DNA of 30,297 bases from Bacillota bacterium (GCA_023410715.1 JAEYPN010000021.1:1-30297), one strand, 5' to 3'; positions 7,087 to 14,891 are shown, counted from the stretch's first letter. Notes: generated by a model not told the origin, from the sequence alone. Numbers and translations are program-made.

Positions 7087-7620
7087 ATGCGCGCATTCAT
7101 AGGTATTTCTTTTACAAAAGAAGTTATTGATTATTTAGAAAAAGTAAAAAGCGATTTATTGAAATATACAATAAAAGCTAATCCTACAAGAAAAGAAAAT
7201 TTTCATTTAACCTTATTATTTATCGGAGATATTGATCTAAATAAGCAAAAAAAAATTGAAGTGGCTTTAAATAAAGTCAGTTCAATTTCAAAGTTCAACA
7301 TTAAGCTTGACGAACTTGGAACTTTTAATAAGGGCAAGAATTCCATCGCCTGGATTGGTATTAAAGAAGGATTATCATCATTAAATTCCCTTCATAAATC
7401 AATTATTGAATCATTTAATGATTTTGGATTTAACTCTTCATATCAACCCCATATTACCATAGCGAGAAATGTAATTTTTAATGATGAGTTAAATAAAATA
7501 AATATAGATAAGTATCCAAATCTAATAACAATTGATAAAATTCATTTATATGAAAGTCATCAGGTCAATGGAGTTTTAACATATACCATAAGAAAAACAA
7601 TTTACCTAAAAGACAAATAA
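7087..7620 (+). CDS. thpR: 2',5' RNA ligase / cyclic phosphodiesterase (ThpR-like)
   Basis: A 177-residue member of the 2H phosphoesterase superfamily. Both catalytic H-x-T-x motifs are present, H40-L-T-L and H122-I-T-I, with the family start M-R-A-F-I-G-I-S-F. The length fits the LigT/ThpR family (about 180). The enzyme family hydrolyses cyclic 2',3'-phosphates in RNA and can join 2',5' ends in vitro; the physiological role is unclear. I chose ATG 7087 because GGGTGAT sits 5 bases upstream; a GTG at 7078 is in frame but starts within that site. A TATAAT at 7068-7073 would put the transcript start close to 7080, giving a very short leader. It is transcribed alone, away from the surrounding minus-strand genes. 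Confidence 0.9.
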   Translation: MRAFIGISFTKEVIDYLEKVKSDLLKYTIKANPTRKENFHLTLLFIGDIDLNKQKKIEVALNKVSSISKFNIKLDELGTFNKGKNSIAWIGIKEGLSSLNSLHKSIIESFNDFGFNSSYQPHITIARNVIFNDELNKINIDKYPNLITIDKIHLYESHQVNGVLTYTIRKTIYLKDK

Positions 7621-7634
7621 AATAACCATCATTT

Positions 7635-7663
7635 TTGGTCAAAGATTATGTATAAGCTATAAT
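7635..7663 (+). promoter_or_regulatory. Promoter-like sequence before a short hairpin
   Basis: TTGGTC (7635-7640), a 17-base spacer and TATAAT (7658-7663) lie just after the stop of the RNA ligase gene. The expected start is near 7670, and an intrinsic terminator follows at 7684-7708 with no gene between them. It could direct a transcript of only about 35-40 nt, or be a chance match in AT-rich DNA. Confidence 0.45.
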
Positions 7664-7683
7664 ATAAGTAAGGCTCCACATAG

Positions 7684-7708
7684 TCCATCATCATTGATGG
7701 ATTTTTTT
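7684..7708 (+). terminator. Intrinsic terminator
   Basis: TCCATCA (7684-7690) and TGATGGA (7695-7701) form a perfect 7-bp stem with a 4-base loop, followed by seven T. It lies about 65 bases downstream of the RNA ligase stop codon and is the likely end of that transcript. Confidence 0.85.
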
Positions 7709-7854
7709 ATTAAGATTAAAACACTAATTTTTTTAAGCCATAAAATAATGTATCAAACATATTAATTAAGTACAGATTATAATACCTATTTTGATATAAT
7801 TATGAAACATTCAGTAATTTTACGCACAATATCTTATTATTTTTTCAAAATTCA

Positions 7855-8064
7855 TTACTGGTTATTATCTTTTTTATCATTATCACTACTGTCATTTTTA
7901 TTCACACTTAAAAATACTGAACCTAAACACAAAAATACAGATCCTAAGCATAAGTAAGTTACTCCCATGCCAGTATTTGAGCTTGTAAAGTTCAATATAG
8001 AGCATATGTAAAAGCACACAGCAGTAATATAAAATAGTATGGAACATAATTTGTTTTTATTCAT
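7855..8064 (-). CDS. Small two-helix membrane protein
   Basis: A 69-residue protein from ATG 8064, chosen because AAGGAGAG lies seven bases upstream; an ATG at 8088 is in frame but lacks a site. A lysine-rich start is followed by a helix (about 7-25, LCSILFYITAVCFYICSIL) and a second one containing a tandem duplication, LCLGSVF LCLGSVF. The C-terminus is hydrophilic and rich in Asp, Lys and Asn (N-D-S-S-D-N-D-K-K-D). The charge pattern suggests two membrane passes with both ends inside. Function unknown and no family recognised. Confidence 0.7.
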   Translation of the reverse strand: MNKNKLCSILFYITAVCFYICSILNFTSSNTGMGVTYLCLGSVFLCLGSVFLSVNKNDSSDNDKKDNNQ

Positions 8065-8172
8065 TTTTATCTCTCCTTTTATTATCAAATTTAAAACTAA
8101 GTAATTTTTTATTTGATATCTTTTAAATACTATTTTAACACTTTTTTTTAAAAAGTCATTATTTATTAAACA

Positions 8173-8655
8173 TTATTTTATATTATGTTTTTTTTCATAA
8201 AAAACTAGATTCATACCTTCTTTAAGATACTTTATTTTCCCGGTTTTTCTGTATCCCATTTTTTCATAAAGATGGCAAAGCTTATCTTCTTCTAATATTG
8301 TATCAAGCTCCCATTTAGAAGCTTCTGGATATAATGACTCTAATATTTTAATTGCCTCTTGTGAATATCCTTTATTTTGATATTCAGGCAAAATAAATAT
8401 TTGCTTTAATTTACATATTTTTTGATAATTACATACTCTAACTGCACCAATATTAATCCCATTTAAGGTAATAAAATAATAATCACTAAACGGCTCCTCA
8501 AACCTTTTTATTGTTCGATCAATAGATTCTGCACCAGGATTATAATCATAATCTTTATATTTCTCAAGTAACTTTTTAAATGATTTTATCTGCATATCGA
8601 AAATTTCTTTAGCATCAGCTATTGATGCTTTTTTTAAAGTAATATCCATAGTCAT
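8173..8655 (-). CDS. GNAT-family N-acetyltransferase
   Basis: A 160-residue protein of the length and order expected for GNAT enzymes, which move an acetyl group from acetyl-CoA to an amine. The motif A region is LKQIFILPEYQNKGYSQEAI (83-102), in which Q-N-K-G-Y-S takes the place of the acetyl-CoA pyrophosphate-binding Q/R-x-x-G-x-G/A loop; its last glycine is replaced. Motif B contains L-C-H-L-Y-E-K-M-G-Y (about 126-135). AAGGAGA is 4 bases before the ATG at 8655; a second ATG at 8649 is better spaced and may be the real start. The substrate cannot be inferred. It stands alone between unrelated genes. Confidence 0.85.
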   Translation of the reverse strand: MTMDITLKKASIADAKEIFDMQIKSFKKLLEKYKDYDYNPGAESIDRTIKRFEEPFSDYYFITLNGINIGAVRVCNYQKICKLKQIFILPEYQNKGYSQEAIKILESLYPEASKWELDTILEEDKLCHLYEKMGYRKTGKIKYLKEGMNLVFYEKKHNIK

Positions 8656-8777
8656 AGAATCTCCTTTATACTAATATCTATTTTAATCAATTCATTCCTA
8701 ATAAAAAAACGTTTTATAGCTGTTATTTTATCATTTTTACGCAAGAATTTGAAAAAATTTTTAAAATAAATAACTTT

Positions 8778-9130
8778 TTAGCATAAAAAATATAATTTTT
8801 TAGAAAATAAGATATTCAGAAAGTTTATTATCATTTTTTGGCATATTATTTTTGCTTTTGATATATTTTTTTTGGAAGATAAATTTGTTCTTGCGCTTGA
8901 ATCGATAAGGCTGGATAAATTATTATCTCCTTTTTTTATATCAATTAGTATTTTATTCTTATTTTTAATATTTCTTATATATCTTCCATAATTATTTCTA
9001 GTATGTAATGTAATTAATATATAAGTTTTATCAAACATAGATTTTTAAGAAGACTCTGTGTTGATTTTAAACCCAATATAAAAATCTTTGTTAATATCAT
9101 TATTAGCATTGACTTTTGCTAGTATATCTT
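8778..9130 (-). pseudogene. Remnant of an unidentified gene
   Basis: From 9038 a frame of 86 codons runs to 8778. The same frame upstream, separated by a TAA at about 9050, reads ILAKVNANNDINKDFYIGFK, a plausible protein sequence, before another stop near 9130. This suggests a longer gene whose 5' end is lost and which has at least one nonsense mutation. The downstream piece (TLHTRNNYGRYIRNIKNKNK onward) is lysine- and asparagine-rich and has no motif I recognise. No ribosome binding site precedes the ATG at 9038. Confidence 0.4.
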
Positions 9131-9265
9131 AAGATCAATATACAAAAATTAAAAAAAATAAGATAATCAACATAAGGAAATGATCACATTATTATAAAAT
9201 GTATAAATACATGTATAGATGCTTTTGATTATATTTTTTTTACATTAATGTCCTAGTTAAAATAA
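9131..9265. other. Non-coding stretch
   Basis: AT-rich with no supported gene. The right end (from about 9250, 'ctagttaaaataaaaacttcc') begins the third copy of the repeat seen at 3105 and 5268; the earlier conserved blocks of that repeat are not recognisable here. Confidence 0.4.
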
Positions 9266-9268
9266 AAA

Positions 9269-9340
9269 CTTCCAAAATAGACTTTCAATAAGTTGGAGAT
9301 TTTTAATTTTTTTAATTATTTTATTTATCTACTTTGGAAG
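9269..9340 (-). terminator. Long-loop terminator / repeat copy C
   Basis: On the minus strand CTTCCAAAGTAGA (9340-9328) pairs with TCTATTTTGGAAG (9281-9269) through 13 positions with one G-U, followed by TTTTTATTTT. The loop is about 46 bases. The arm is identical to the arm of the structure at 5418-5485 except at its outer end, where CTTCC/GGAAG replaces ATCC/GGAT. The outer change is matched on both sides, so pairing is kept. It lies 36 bases after the stop of the lipoprotein gene. Confidence 0.65.
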
Positions 9341-9375
9341 TATCATATTAAATTTTTTGCTAGTTTTAGCTTTTT

Positions 9376-12300
9376 TTAATTAACATTTAAAAAGTTGGAC
9401 TTAGCTCCATCTTTCCCAATAGAACCATTTTTCCAAGTTGTAACCTCACCAGTTTTACTGTTCTTACCTGCAGTACCCGCTGCTCCACCTTTTCCACCTA
9501 ATGCAAGAGTATTTGAAATATAGTCATTAACTTTTATTTTGCTTGTGTCAAATTGCTCAGATATTGAAAATGCTGATTTAACGCAATATGTTATTCCCGC
9601 ATTACCACCAGTTCCGCCATTACCGCCTGAACCTCCGTCAGCTCCTTCACCACCAGAATCTCCACCAGTGCCACCAGCGCCACCAGCGCCACCTTCACCA
9701 GCTTTCCCAAGTTTTCCAGCCTGAACAATAATTTCGCTATTTAATTTAATGGTAGTTGCTTTTATTGCCTGACCGTTAGCACCAGAATCTCCACCAGTGC
9801 CACCAGCCCCACCATGGCCAGCATTACCACCAGTTAGCCCCCATTTGCTAAAAACGTTCCAGTCATTGCCACTCTTACCACCATTGCCACCAGCGCCACC
9901 AGTGCCACCTTTTCCTCCGTCACCACCATTGCCACCAATAATAATTGCTTTTCCATTAAAAGTGATATTAGTAGCATCTATAGCGACAGCTCCGTTACCG
10001 CCAGCGCCACCAGTGGTGCCACTAGCGCCATTTTCTCCTGTTTCGCCTCTAAATCCTTGTGCATTGTCACCTTTTCCATCATTACCTTTTTTGCCAGCTA
10101 TACCATTACCGCCAACTCCACCGTGTCCTCCATAAATTGTTACTTCACCATTTAATTCAAGATTATTGGTTTTAATTGCGCTTCCACCATTGCCACCCTT
10201 GTTTTCATCTGATCCATTACTACCATTACCACCTTGAATTATTAAATTATTAAGCCCATTAATAATGACATTTCTAGCTTCAATTGCTGCTTTGCCATCT
10301 AAGCCGGTGCTTCCATCTCCACCAATAATAGCATTCTTCTTACCATATGATGAAATATATAAATTATTTTCTCCCGTTGATAAAATGGCGTATTCATCAC
10401 TAGATGCTTTAAAATTAAAGTTATATAATTTAATATGTAAATCTAATGTCTTACGGTCTAACACATGAATATTAAACCCATTCCATGTTCTTTCATGATA
10501 ACCAATTAAAGTGATTGTATAAATCTCTTTAGGAATATTAATTGTTAGATCTTCAATAATATTTTTACTCCACATATCATTTACCAAGTTAATGATAATA
10601 TTTCGGTTCGTATTACTAGTAGGTAAAGTTAACCCACTATCACTAACTGATAAATCCTCTTTAAGTTCATCCAAAGAGAAATAGAATTTTGTATCAAAAT
10701 ATTGAATATTAATTTTATCTAACCATTTATCATCAAATAATTTAAATTCTAATTCACCATTCTTTACCTTATTAAAGATATAATCATATGAATTTCTGCT
10801 TAATAGTTGAATTGAATTAACTATATTTAATTTCTCTAAATAAGGTAATTGCTTGAGTATTACATCCAAATTATTTGGATTATTATCATTGTAGCTTTCT
10901 AATAGTAAGTTATTCTCTAACTCTAACAATTTTAAATATGGTGCTGTAGAAAGATTGGATAAGGTTAATAAGTTTCTACTATTATTAACCTTTAAACTAA
11001 TTAATTTTGTCAATAATGTGAAGTCTGGTATATCTAAGATACGATTCCCACTAATATCTAATTCCTCTAGATTATCTAGTGCTGAGCCATTATACTTTTT
11101 AGTTATATAATCAATATCTAATACATCAAGTTCATTATTAGAAATATCAAGGACTTTTAATGTTTTATATTTTAATAATGCACTTGTATCCATCTTCACG
11201 CCATCTTTACTAATATTAGAAATTATTAGTTCTTCAAGATTTGCCATATCAGGTAAAGAGTTTAATGATAAAGCCATTCCGCTTAAATTTAGATGATGTA
11301 AATCACGAAAATAATCGAACGCAATTACAGTATTAACATCAACGTTTGTATATGACAAATCTAAGTTAATTATGGAGTTTACACCAGCTAAACTTGAAAC
11401 TGAAGTAATATTATTTTTGCCCAAATATAGTGTTGTTAAGGCACGGTTATTACCATAGACACTCAAATAATCGACATTACCAATTAAATTATTTCTTAGA
11501 TCTAATGTTTCTAAGGTTTGTACTAAACTATTTGATGATAATTTATTAAGATTTTCAATTTTATTATAAGATAAATTTAAGTAAGTTAATTGCGTAAAAC
11601 CAATAAATGATGGCAAAGTTGAAATATTATTATGACTTAAATCAATATACTTAAGCTTCTTTAAATTTTCAAGAAATTTTATATCTTCTAAATCATTATT
11701 TTTTAAATCTAAATACTCTAAATTGGCCAAAATTTGTATGTAACTAGCCATTTCTTTGATATCATTTAACCTATTATTTAATGTTAGACTCTTAGTCTGA
11801 ATCGCTTCATCATATGAAAAGTTTGCGGCTTTACTATCTATAACATTAGAACGAATTAATTCCTCGCGAATTTCTGTTGTTAATGCATCATTTTTAACTG
11901 AATATTCAACATATTTAAGTTCTTCATTAGTTTTACTATCTAAAACTATTAAATAGCCAAAACCTTTCCCATGGACAAGAATTTGATTATCATCAAGCAA
12001 ATCAAGATACTTATCATTATCAATTTTGATCTTGATTTTATCTTTATCTTTTTCTGTTAGTTTATAATAATTTAAATTATACTTCTTACCAAAAAATAGG
12101 TTGCTCAAATCTAGTTGCTCTAAAAAGTCTTGAATCGTAAAATCTTTCCATTTACCATAAACAACAGTATTCTCTTTAACCTTTACATCAAAATTAAATA
12201 AATTTTGATAAGTGTTATTTATATACCATTCTTCAAATTCACTATCTACTTTAGTTGGCACTTGAGGAATACTTACCTTATTTCCATATTCAACATTTAT

Positions 12301-12621
12301 TTCACGATAAATAGTATTATCAAGCATGAATGTTACTTTAAATGTTTTAATTTTATAAATAGGCTTTACTATTAAATCACTTTTAATGTTAGTTAACACT
12401 TTATCCCAACCAATAAAATCATAGCCCTCTTTTTCTGGCGCAACCGGTTCACTAGCATTACTACCTTTTTCGACGTTTTGAGTATTAATAACATGATTAG
12501 ATTCATCTAAAAATTTTACTTCATACATCTCTTTAGTTGTTTGCTTCCCATTATTTTGATTAAAACATCCAGTTAAAATAATTAAACTTAATACCACAAA
12601 CAAAATTCGTATTTTTTTCAT
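9376..12621 (-). CDS. Large lipoprotein: B repeats, LRRs and Gly-rich repeats
   Basis: A 1081-residue exported lipoprotein. The signal ends in a lipobox, L16-T-G-C19, so Cys19 should be lipidated and hold the protein on the outer face of the membrane. Residues 33-158 hold two InlB B-repeat-like (Listeria-Bacteroides repeat) units (Y-D-F-I-G-W-D and F-E-E-W-Y turns, A-P-E-K-E-G-Y, V-Y-G-K-W). Residues about 280-600 are internalin-style leucine-rich repeats (YLDLKNNDLEDIKFLENL, then L-x-x-L-x-L-S-x-N-x-I units). Residues 766-1075 are a glycine-rich domain with long G-G-x runs broken by four hydrophobic beta segments. There is no LPxTG motif or C-terminal membrane helix. The ATG has GGGGAG upstream. 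The architecture suggests adhesion or ligand binding at the cell surface, but the partner is unknown. The gene is monocistronic. Confidence 0.88.
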   Translation of the reverse strand: MKKIRILFVVLSLIILTGCFNQNNGKQTTKEMYEVKFLDESNHVINTQNVEKGSNASEPVAPEKEGYDFIGWDKVLTNIKSDLIVKPIYKIKTFKVTFMLDNTIYREINVEYGNKVSIPQVPTKVDSEFEEWYINNTYQNLFNFDVKVKENTVVYGKWKDFTIQDFLEQLDLSNLFFGKKYNLNYYKLTEKDKDKIKIKIDNDKYLDLLDDNQILVHGKGFGYLIVLDSKTNEELKYVEYSVKNDALTTEIREELIRSNVIDSKAANFSYDEAIQTKSLTLNNRLNDIKEMASYIQILANLEYLDLKNNDLEDIKFLENLKKLKYIDLSHNNISTLPSFIGFTQLTYLNLSYNKIENLNKLSSNSLVQTLETLDLRNNLIGNVDYLSVYGNNRALTTLYLGKNNITSVSSLAGVNSIINLDLSYTNVDVNTVIAFDYFRDLHHLNLSGMALSLNSLPDMANLEELIISNISKDGVKMDTSALLKYKTLKVLDISNNELDVLDIDYITKKYNGSALDNLEELDISGNRILDIPDFTLLTKLISLKVNNSRNLLTLSNLSTAPYLKLLELENNLLLESYNDNNPNNLDVILKQLPYLEKLNIVNSIQLLSRNSYDYIFNKVKNGELEFKLFDDKWLDKINIQYFDTKFYFSLDELKEDLSVSDSGLTLPTSNTNRNIIINLVNDMWSKNIIEDLTINIPKEIYTITLIGYHERTWNGFNIHVLDRKTLDLHIKLYNFNFKASSDEYAILSTGENNLYISSYGKKNAIIGGDGSTGLDGKAAIEARNVIINGLNNLIIQGGNGSNGSDENKGGNGGSAIKTNNLELNGEVTIYGGHGGVGGNGIAGKKGNDGKGDNAQGFRGETGENGASGTTGGAGGNGAVAIDATNITFNGKAIIIGGNGGDGGKGGTGGAGGNGGKSGNDWNVFSKWGLTGGNAGHGGAGGTGGDSGANGQAIKATTIKLNSEIIVQAGKLGKAGEGGAGGAGGTGGDSGGEGADGGSGGNGGTGGNAGITYCVKSAFSISEQFDTSKIKVNDYISNTLALGGKGGAAGTAGKNSKTGEVTTWKNGSIGKDGAKSNFLNVN
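9397..10326 (-). repeat. Gly-rich repeat region within the lipoprotein gene
   Basis: This segment codes for residues 766-1075. Four similar beta units recur: AAIEARNVIINGLNNLIIQG (778-797), SAIKTNNLELNGEVTIYGG (814-832), VAIDATNITFNGKAIIIGG (879-897) and QAIKATTIKLNSEIIVQAG (951-969). Between them lie glycine-rich loops of about 15-55 residues dominated by G-G-x-G-G-x. The plus strand here is rich in ccacca and gccacc triplets, giving a visibly higher GC content than the surroundings and long proline-rich shadow frames on the other strand. Confidence 0.85.
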
Positions 12622-12689
12622 ATTTTCTCCCCTACTTTACTTTATATACGAATAATTAATTTTTGAAATTCAATATACTATTTTACCAA

Positions 12690-12718
12690 ATTATACCATC
12701 TTATCTATAAACTTACAA
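12690..12718 (-). promoter_or_regulatory. Promoter of the lipoprotein gene
   Basis: On the minus strand TTGTAA (12713-12718), a 17-base spacer and TATAAT (12690-12695). The start would be near 12683, giving a leader of about 60 bases to the ATG at 12621. The two hexamers and the spacing match those before the serine hydrolase gene at 6491. Confidence 0.75.
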
Positions 12719-13094
12719 TAATGATATATTTATTATTTTATCTATTATTTTTTAATCTTATTTATCATAGTTAATAAATTATTAAAGTTCAATTTAAAGA
12801 AGCTGATTAATAGCTGATCCAACGTCATATTTAAAAAAATTCATTAATATTATTTATTTTAAAGACTTTTATAAGTTATCTTAAGAACCATTAGTGTAGA
12901 ATCTTCTTTTTATTTTGGTTTTAACGACCCAATTATACTAATGGTTGATTCATTTTTCTATATTCTATTTATACAAAATATTTTACACTATGCATTATTA
13001 TTTTAATAGTTTATGAAAATTTTAAATTTTATTAACTTGAAGGATCAACTTGTAATACATTTTTTTATTTATTTACTGCTTATTTAAAGAAAAA
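12719..13094. other. Non-coding region with one long hairpin
   Basis: There is no gene here. An inverted repeat, AACCATTAGTGTA (12886-12898) and TATACTAATGGTT (12934-12946), pairs over 13 positions with one G-U and a 35-base loop. Its shape (13-bp stem, long loop) resembles the repeat hairpins at 5418 and 9269, but the stem sequence differs. The loop contains 'tttttattttggttttaac', similar to the T-rich flank of those repeats. No reading frame or convincing promoter is seen in the rest. Confidence 0.55.
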
Positions 13095-13122
13095 ACTACA
13101 GTCACATTTCTAGTTCTGTAGT
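13095..13122 (-). terminator. Terminator after the toxin-antitoxin operon
   Basis: ACTACAG (13095-13101) and CTGTAGT (13116-13122) form a 7-bp stem with a 14-base loop. A-runs on the left and T-runs on the right make it usable in both directions. It lies about 110 bases downstream of the antitoxin stop codon. Confidence 0.65.
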
Positions 13123-13229
13123 ATTTTTTATTTTAAATCCATTTTTTTATCATTAGAAGTAAAACTGATATTTTCAATTAAACAAAAAATCTTTAACACT
13201 ATTAAAATTATATGAAATACATATTATAA

Positions 13230-14255
13230 TTAATTTAAGCTTAAATTTAAAGTATATTTATATTGAATAATATCATTAGGTGCAGTTTTAATATATGCAA
13301 CTTCCTTATGCATTGAATTTACAATATCATTTTTTGATTTTGTTCCAAATTGTGAAATAATTATATCAAGTATATCCATTTCTTCTTTGGATAAATTTTG
13401 GTATGATGTATCTCTTGTAGCGATAAATTTATATCCAAAACTTTCTTCAAATTCTACTATCTCGTATTGTATTCCTTTTAAATCTACAATCAAATCATAG
13501 CATAAAGGGACAGCACCCATTGGAAGAGCCTTATAAACCAATCCGGTTATTGAATGCCCATGTCTTTTATAAGATAAAGCATCTGAATACCAAAGCATCT
13601 TCATAAGTTTCACCATGTATAATGCTGTTACTTTTGTTGAATTAGCAAAATATTTAATTGTATCTACTACTTTATCTAAATTCAATTCTCTATTTCCACC
13701 ACAGTCAAAATGATTGTTATATTTTACATACTCAGAAAAAATTGATTTTTTTAAATACTCGTCTTTGGTATTGGCATAACATTCTTTGGCTGACTCATAA
13801 TATTTTTTGAAAGAACTATCCGAAAATTTTTCTTTGTTTCTTTTTAATAATTCAAAATACCATTCAGGATCCTCGTTAATTTTTCGTAAAACAGTATCGT
13901 GAGCTACATCTTGGACTTGATGGCTTTCATATCTTGTTATTGTCTTTTCTCCCCATCCAAGAAGTGTTGAAAGATCAGATTGAGAAATTCTATATTTTCT
14001 TCTAATATTGATTATTTCATTTGATGTTAAAAACCCAACTTTTACACGATATGCATTTTTCATAGAAATATCATTGGATGAAATCATTTCCTCATTGGTA
14101 TAATACTCTTCACTATTTTCGCAATAAAAATATGTGGCATCATACTTTACTTCAATTCCTTTAAACACATTAGTTTCATTTAGTTTAATAAGTGAAACCT
14201 CATGTTCTTCCATACATGACATACATAATATTTTCTCTTTTTTTATAATATTCAT
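13230..14255 (-). CDS. Antitoxin: zinc-finger-like, HTH and Panacea (DUF4065)
   Basis: A 341-residue three-part protein. Residues 1-65 carry C11-x-x-C14 and C45, but the expected fourth cysteine is missing (C-E-N-S), as in a degenerate MqsA-type zinc knuckle. Residues about 75-125 form an XRE-type helix-turn-helix (SQSDLSTLLGWGEKTITRYE) that should bind the operator. From about 205 the sequence ALYMVKLMKMLWYSDALSYK followed by R-H-G-H-S-I-T-G-L-V-Y-K-A-L-P-M-G-A-V-P is the Panacea/DUF4065 (SocA/GepA) domain, known to neutralise many unrelated toxins. AGGAGAG precedes the ATG. It lies 15 bases after the toxin gene in the same operon. By family knowledge it should bind the toxin and repress its own promoter. 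Confidence 0.85.
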   Translation of the reverse strand: MNIIKKEKILCMSCMEEHEVSLIKLNETNVFKGIEVKYDATYFYCENSEEYYTNEEMISSNDISMKNAYRVKVGFLTSNEIINIRRKYRISQSDLSTLLGWGEKTITRYESHQVQDVAHDTVLRKINEDPEWYFELLKRNKEKFSDSSFKKYYESAKECYANTKDEYLKKSIFSEYVKYNNHFDCGGNRELNLDKVVDTIKYFANSTKVTALYMVKLMKMLWYSDALSYKRHGHSITGLVYKALPMGAVPLCYDLIVDLKGIQYEIVEFEESFGYKFIATRDTSYQNLSKEEMDILDIIISQFGTKSKNDIVNSMHKEVAYIKTAPNDIIQYKYTLNLSLN

Positions 14256-14270
14256 TTTTGTCTCTCCTAA

Positions 14271-14711
14271 TTATTTACAGTAAGGAAAATCTTCTTTTTT
14301 AAACTGATGCTCCGCAAAATGAAACGACATAACAAAAGTTGTGTGACCACCTGAATTACTTGGATTAACTAACTCTACTCTAATTTTAATATATACATCT
14401 TCAAATCCTGGATATTTCCTTGCAAAAACTCTCATTTCTTGTTTTTTAGGAAATTTTATGTCTTTAACCGTTTCTATATACTCTTGAACAGTTAATGTTT
14501 TTAATTCTTTTCTTAGCGCATCTACGGGATTTTCATCTGGAAACAATTTTCCTATTTTATATATATTAGTATGTCTAATATCTTTTTTTGAATCAACAAC
14601 TCTTATTTCTTGAAAGTTTATTGTTGCTTTATTATCCAAAGCATATTTTAATTTATTTAAATAAAACTCTATATCTGATTTAGATTCAATTCTTTTAATT
14701 TCCTGATTCAA
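14271..14711 (-). CDS. Putative MqsR/RelE-like toxin
   Basis: A 146-residue protein encoded just upstream of the Panacea antitoxin. The order of features recalls MqsR-family mRNA interferases: an N-terminal helix with F-Y-L-N-K-L-K-Y-A-L, a central L-K-T-L-T-V-Q-E-Y-I-E-T-V segment, then DVYIKIRVEL and TFVMSFHFAEHQF and a final F-P-Y. Toxin-first gene order is also as in mqsRA. I start at TTG 14711 because AGAGGTGAT sits 3-4 bases before it; a GTG at 14720 is in frame but falls inside that site. The expected activity is RNA cleavage, but no catalytic residue can be fixed from the sequence alone. The toxin call rests on fold-like pattern plus operon context. Confidence 0.65.
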   Translation of the reverse strand: MNQEIKRIESKSDIEFYLNKLKYALDNKATINFQEIRVVDSKKDIRHTNIYKIGKLFPDENPVDALRKELKTLTVQEYIETVKDIKFPKKQEMRVFARKYPGFEDVYIKIRVELVNPSNSGGHTTFVMSFHFAEHQFKKEDFPYCK

Positions 14712-14725
14712 AGCAATCACCTCTA

Positions 14726-14741
14726 GGTATCAATTGATACC
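14726..14741. promoter_or_regulatory. Palindromic operator of the toxin-antitoxin operon
   Basis: GGTATCAATTGATACC is a perfect 16-bp palindrome starting 15 bases upstream of the toxin start and lying at the expected transcription start. The antitoxin has an HTH domain, so this is the probable site of autoregulation. Confidence 0.75.
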
Positions 14742-14747
14742 ATTTAA

Positions 14748-14776
14748 ATTATATAGCAAGTGCATTTGCATGTCAA
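14748..14776 (-). promoter_or_regulatory. Full-consensus promoter of the toxin-antitoxin operon
   Basis: TTGACA (14771-14776), exactly 17 bases, TATAAT (14748-14753) on the minus strand: a perfect sigma-70/sigma-A consensus. Such a strong promoter fits one that is held down by an operator overlapping its start site. Confidence 0.88.
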
Positions 14777-14891
14777 TAAATTTAAAAGAATTTTAATAAT
14801 AACCACTATCTTATTATATGAAATATTTTTTGTTTTATTGTCTTAAAACTTATTTAGTTGACTTTTATTTAAAAAATATAAAATGTCACAA

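Noticed and set aside
9539..10135. Long proline-rich plus-strand frames opposite the lipoprotein gene
   Set aside because: They are the reverse complement of Gly-rich codons (GGN gives NCC); they have no ribosome binding site and no conserved start.
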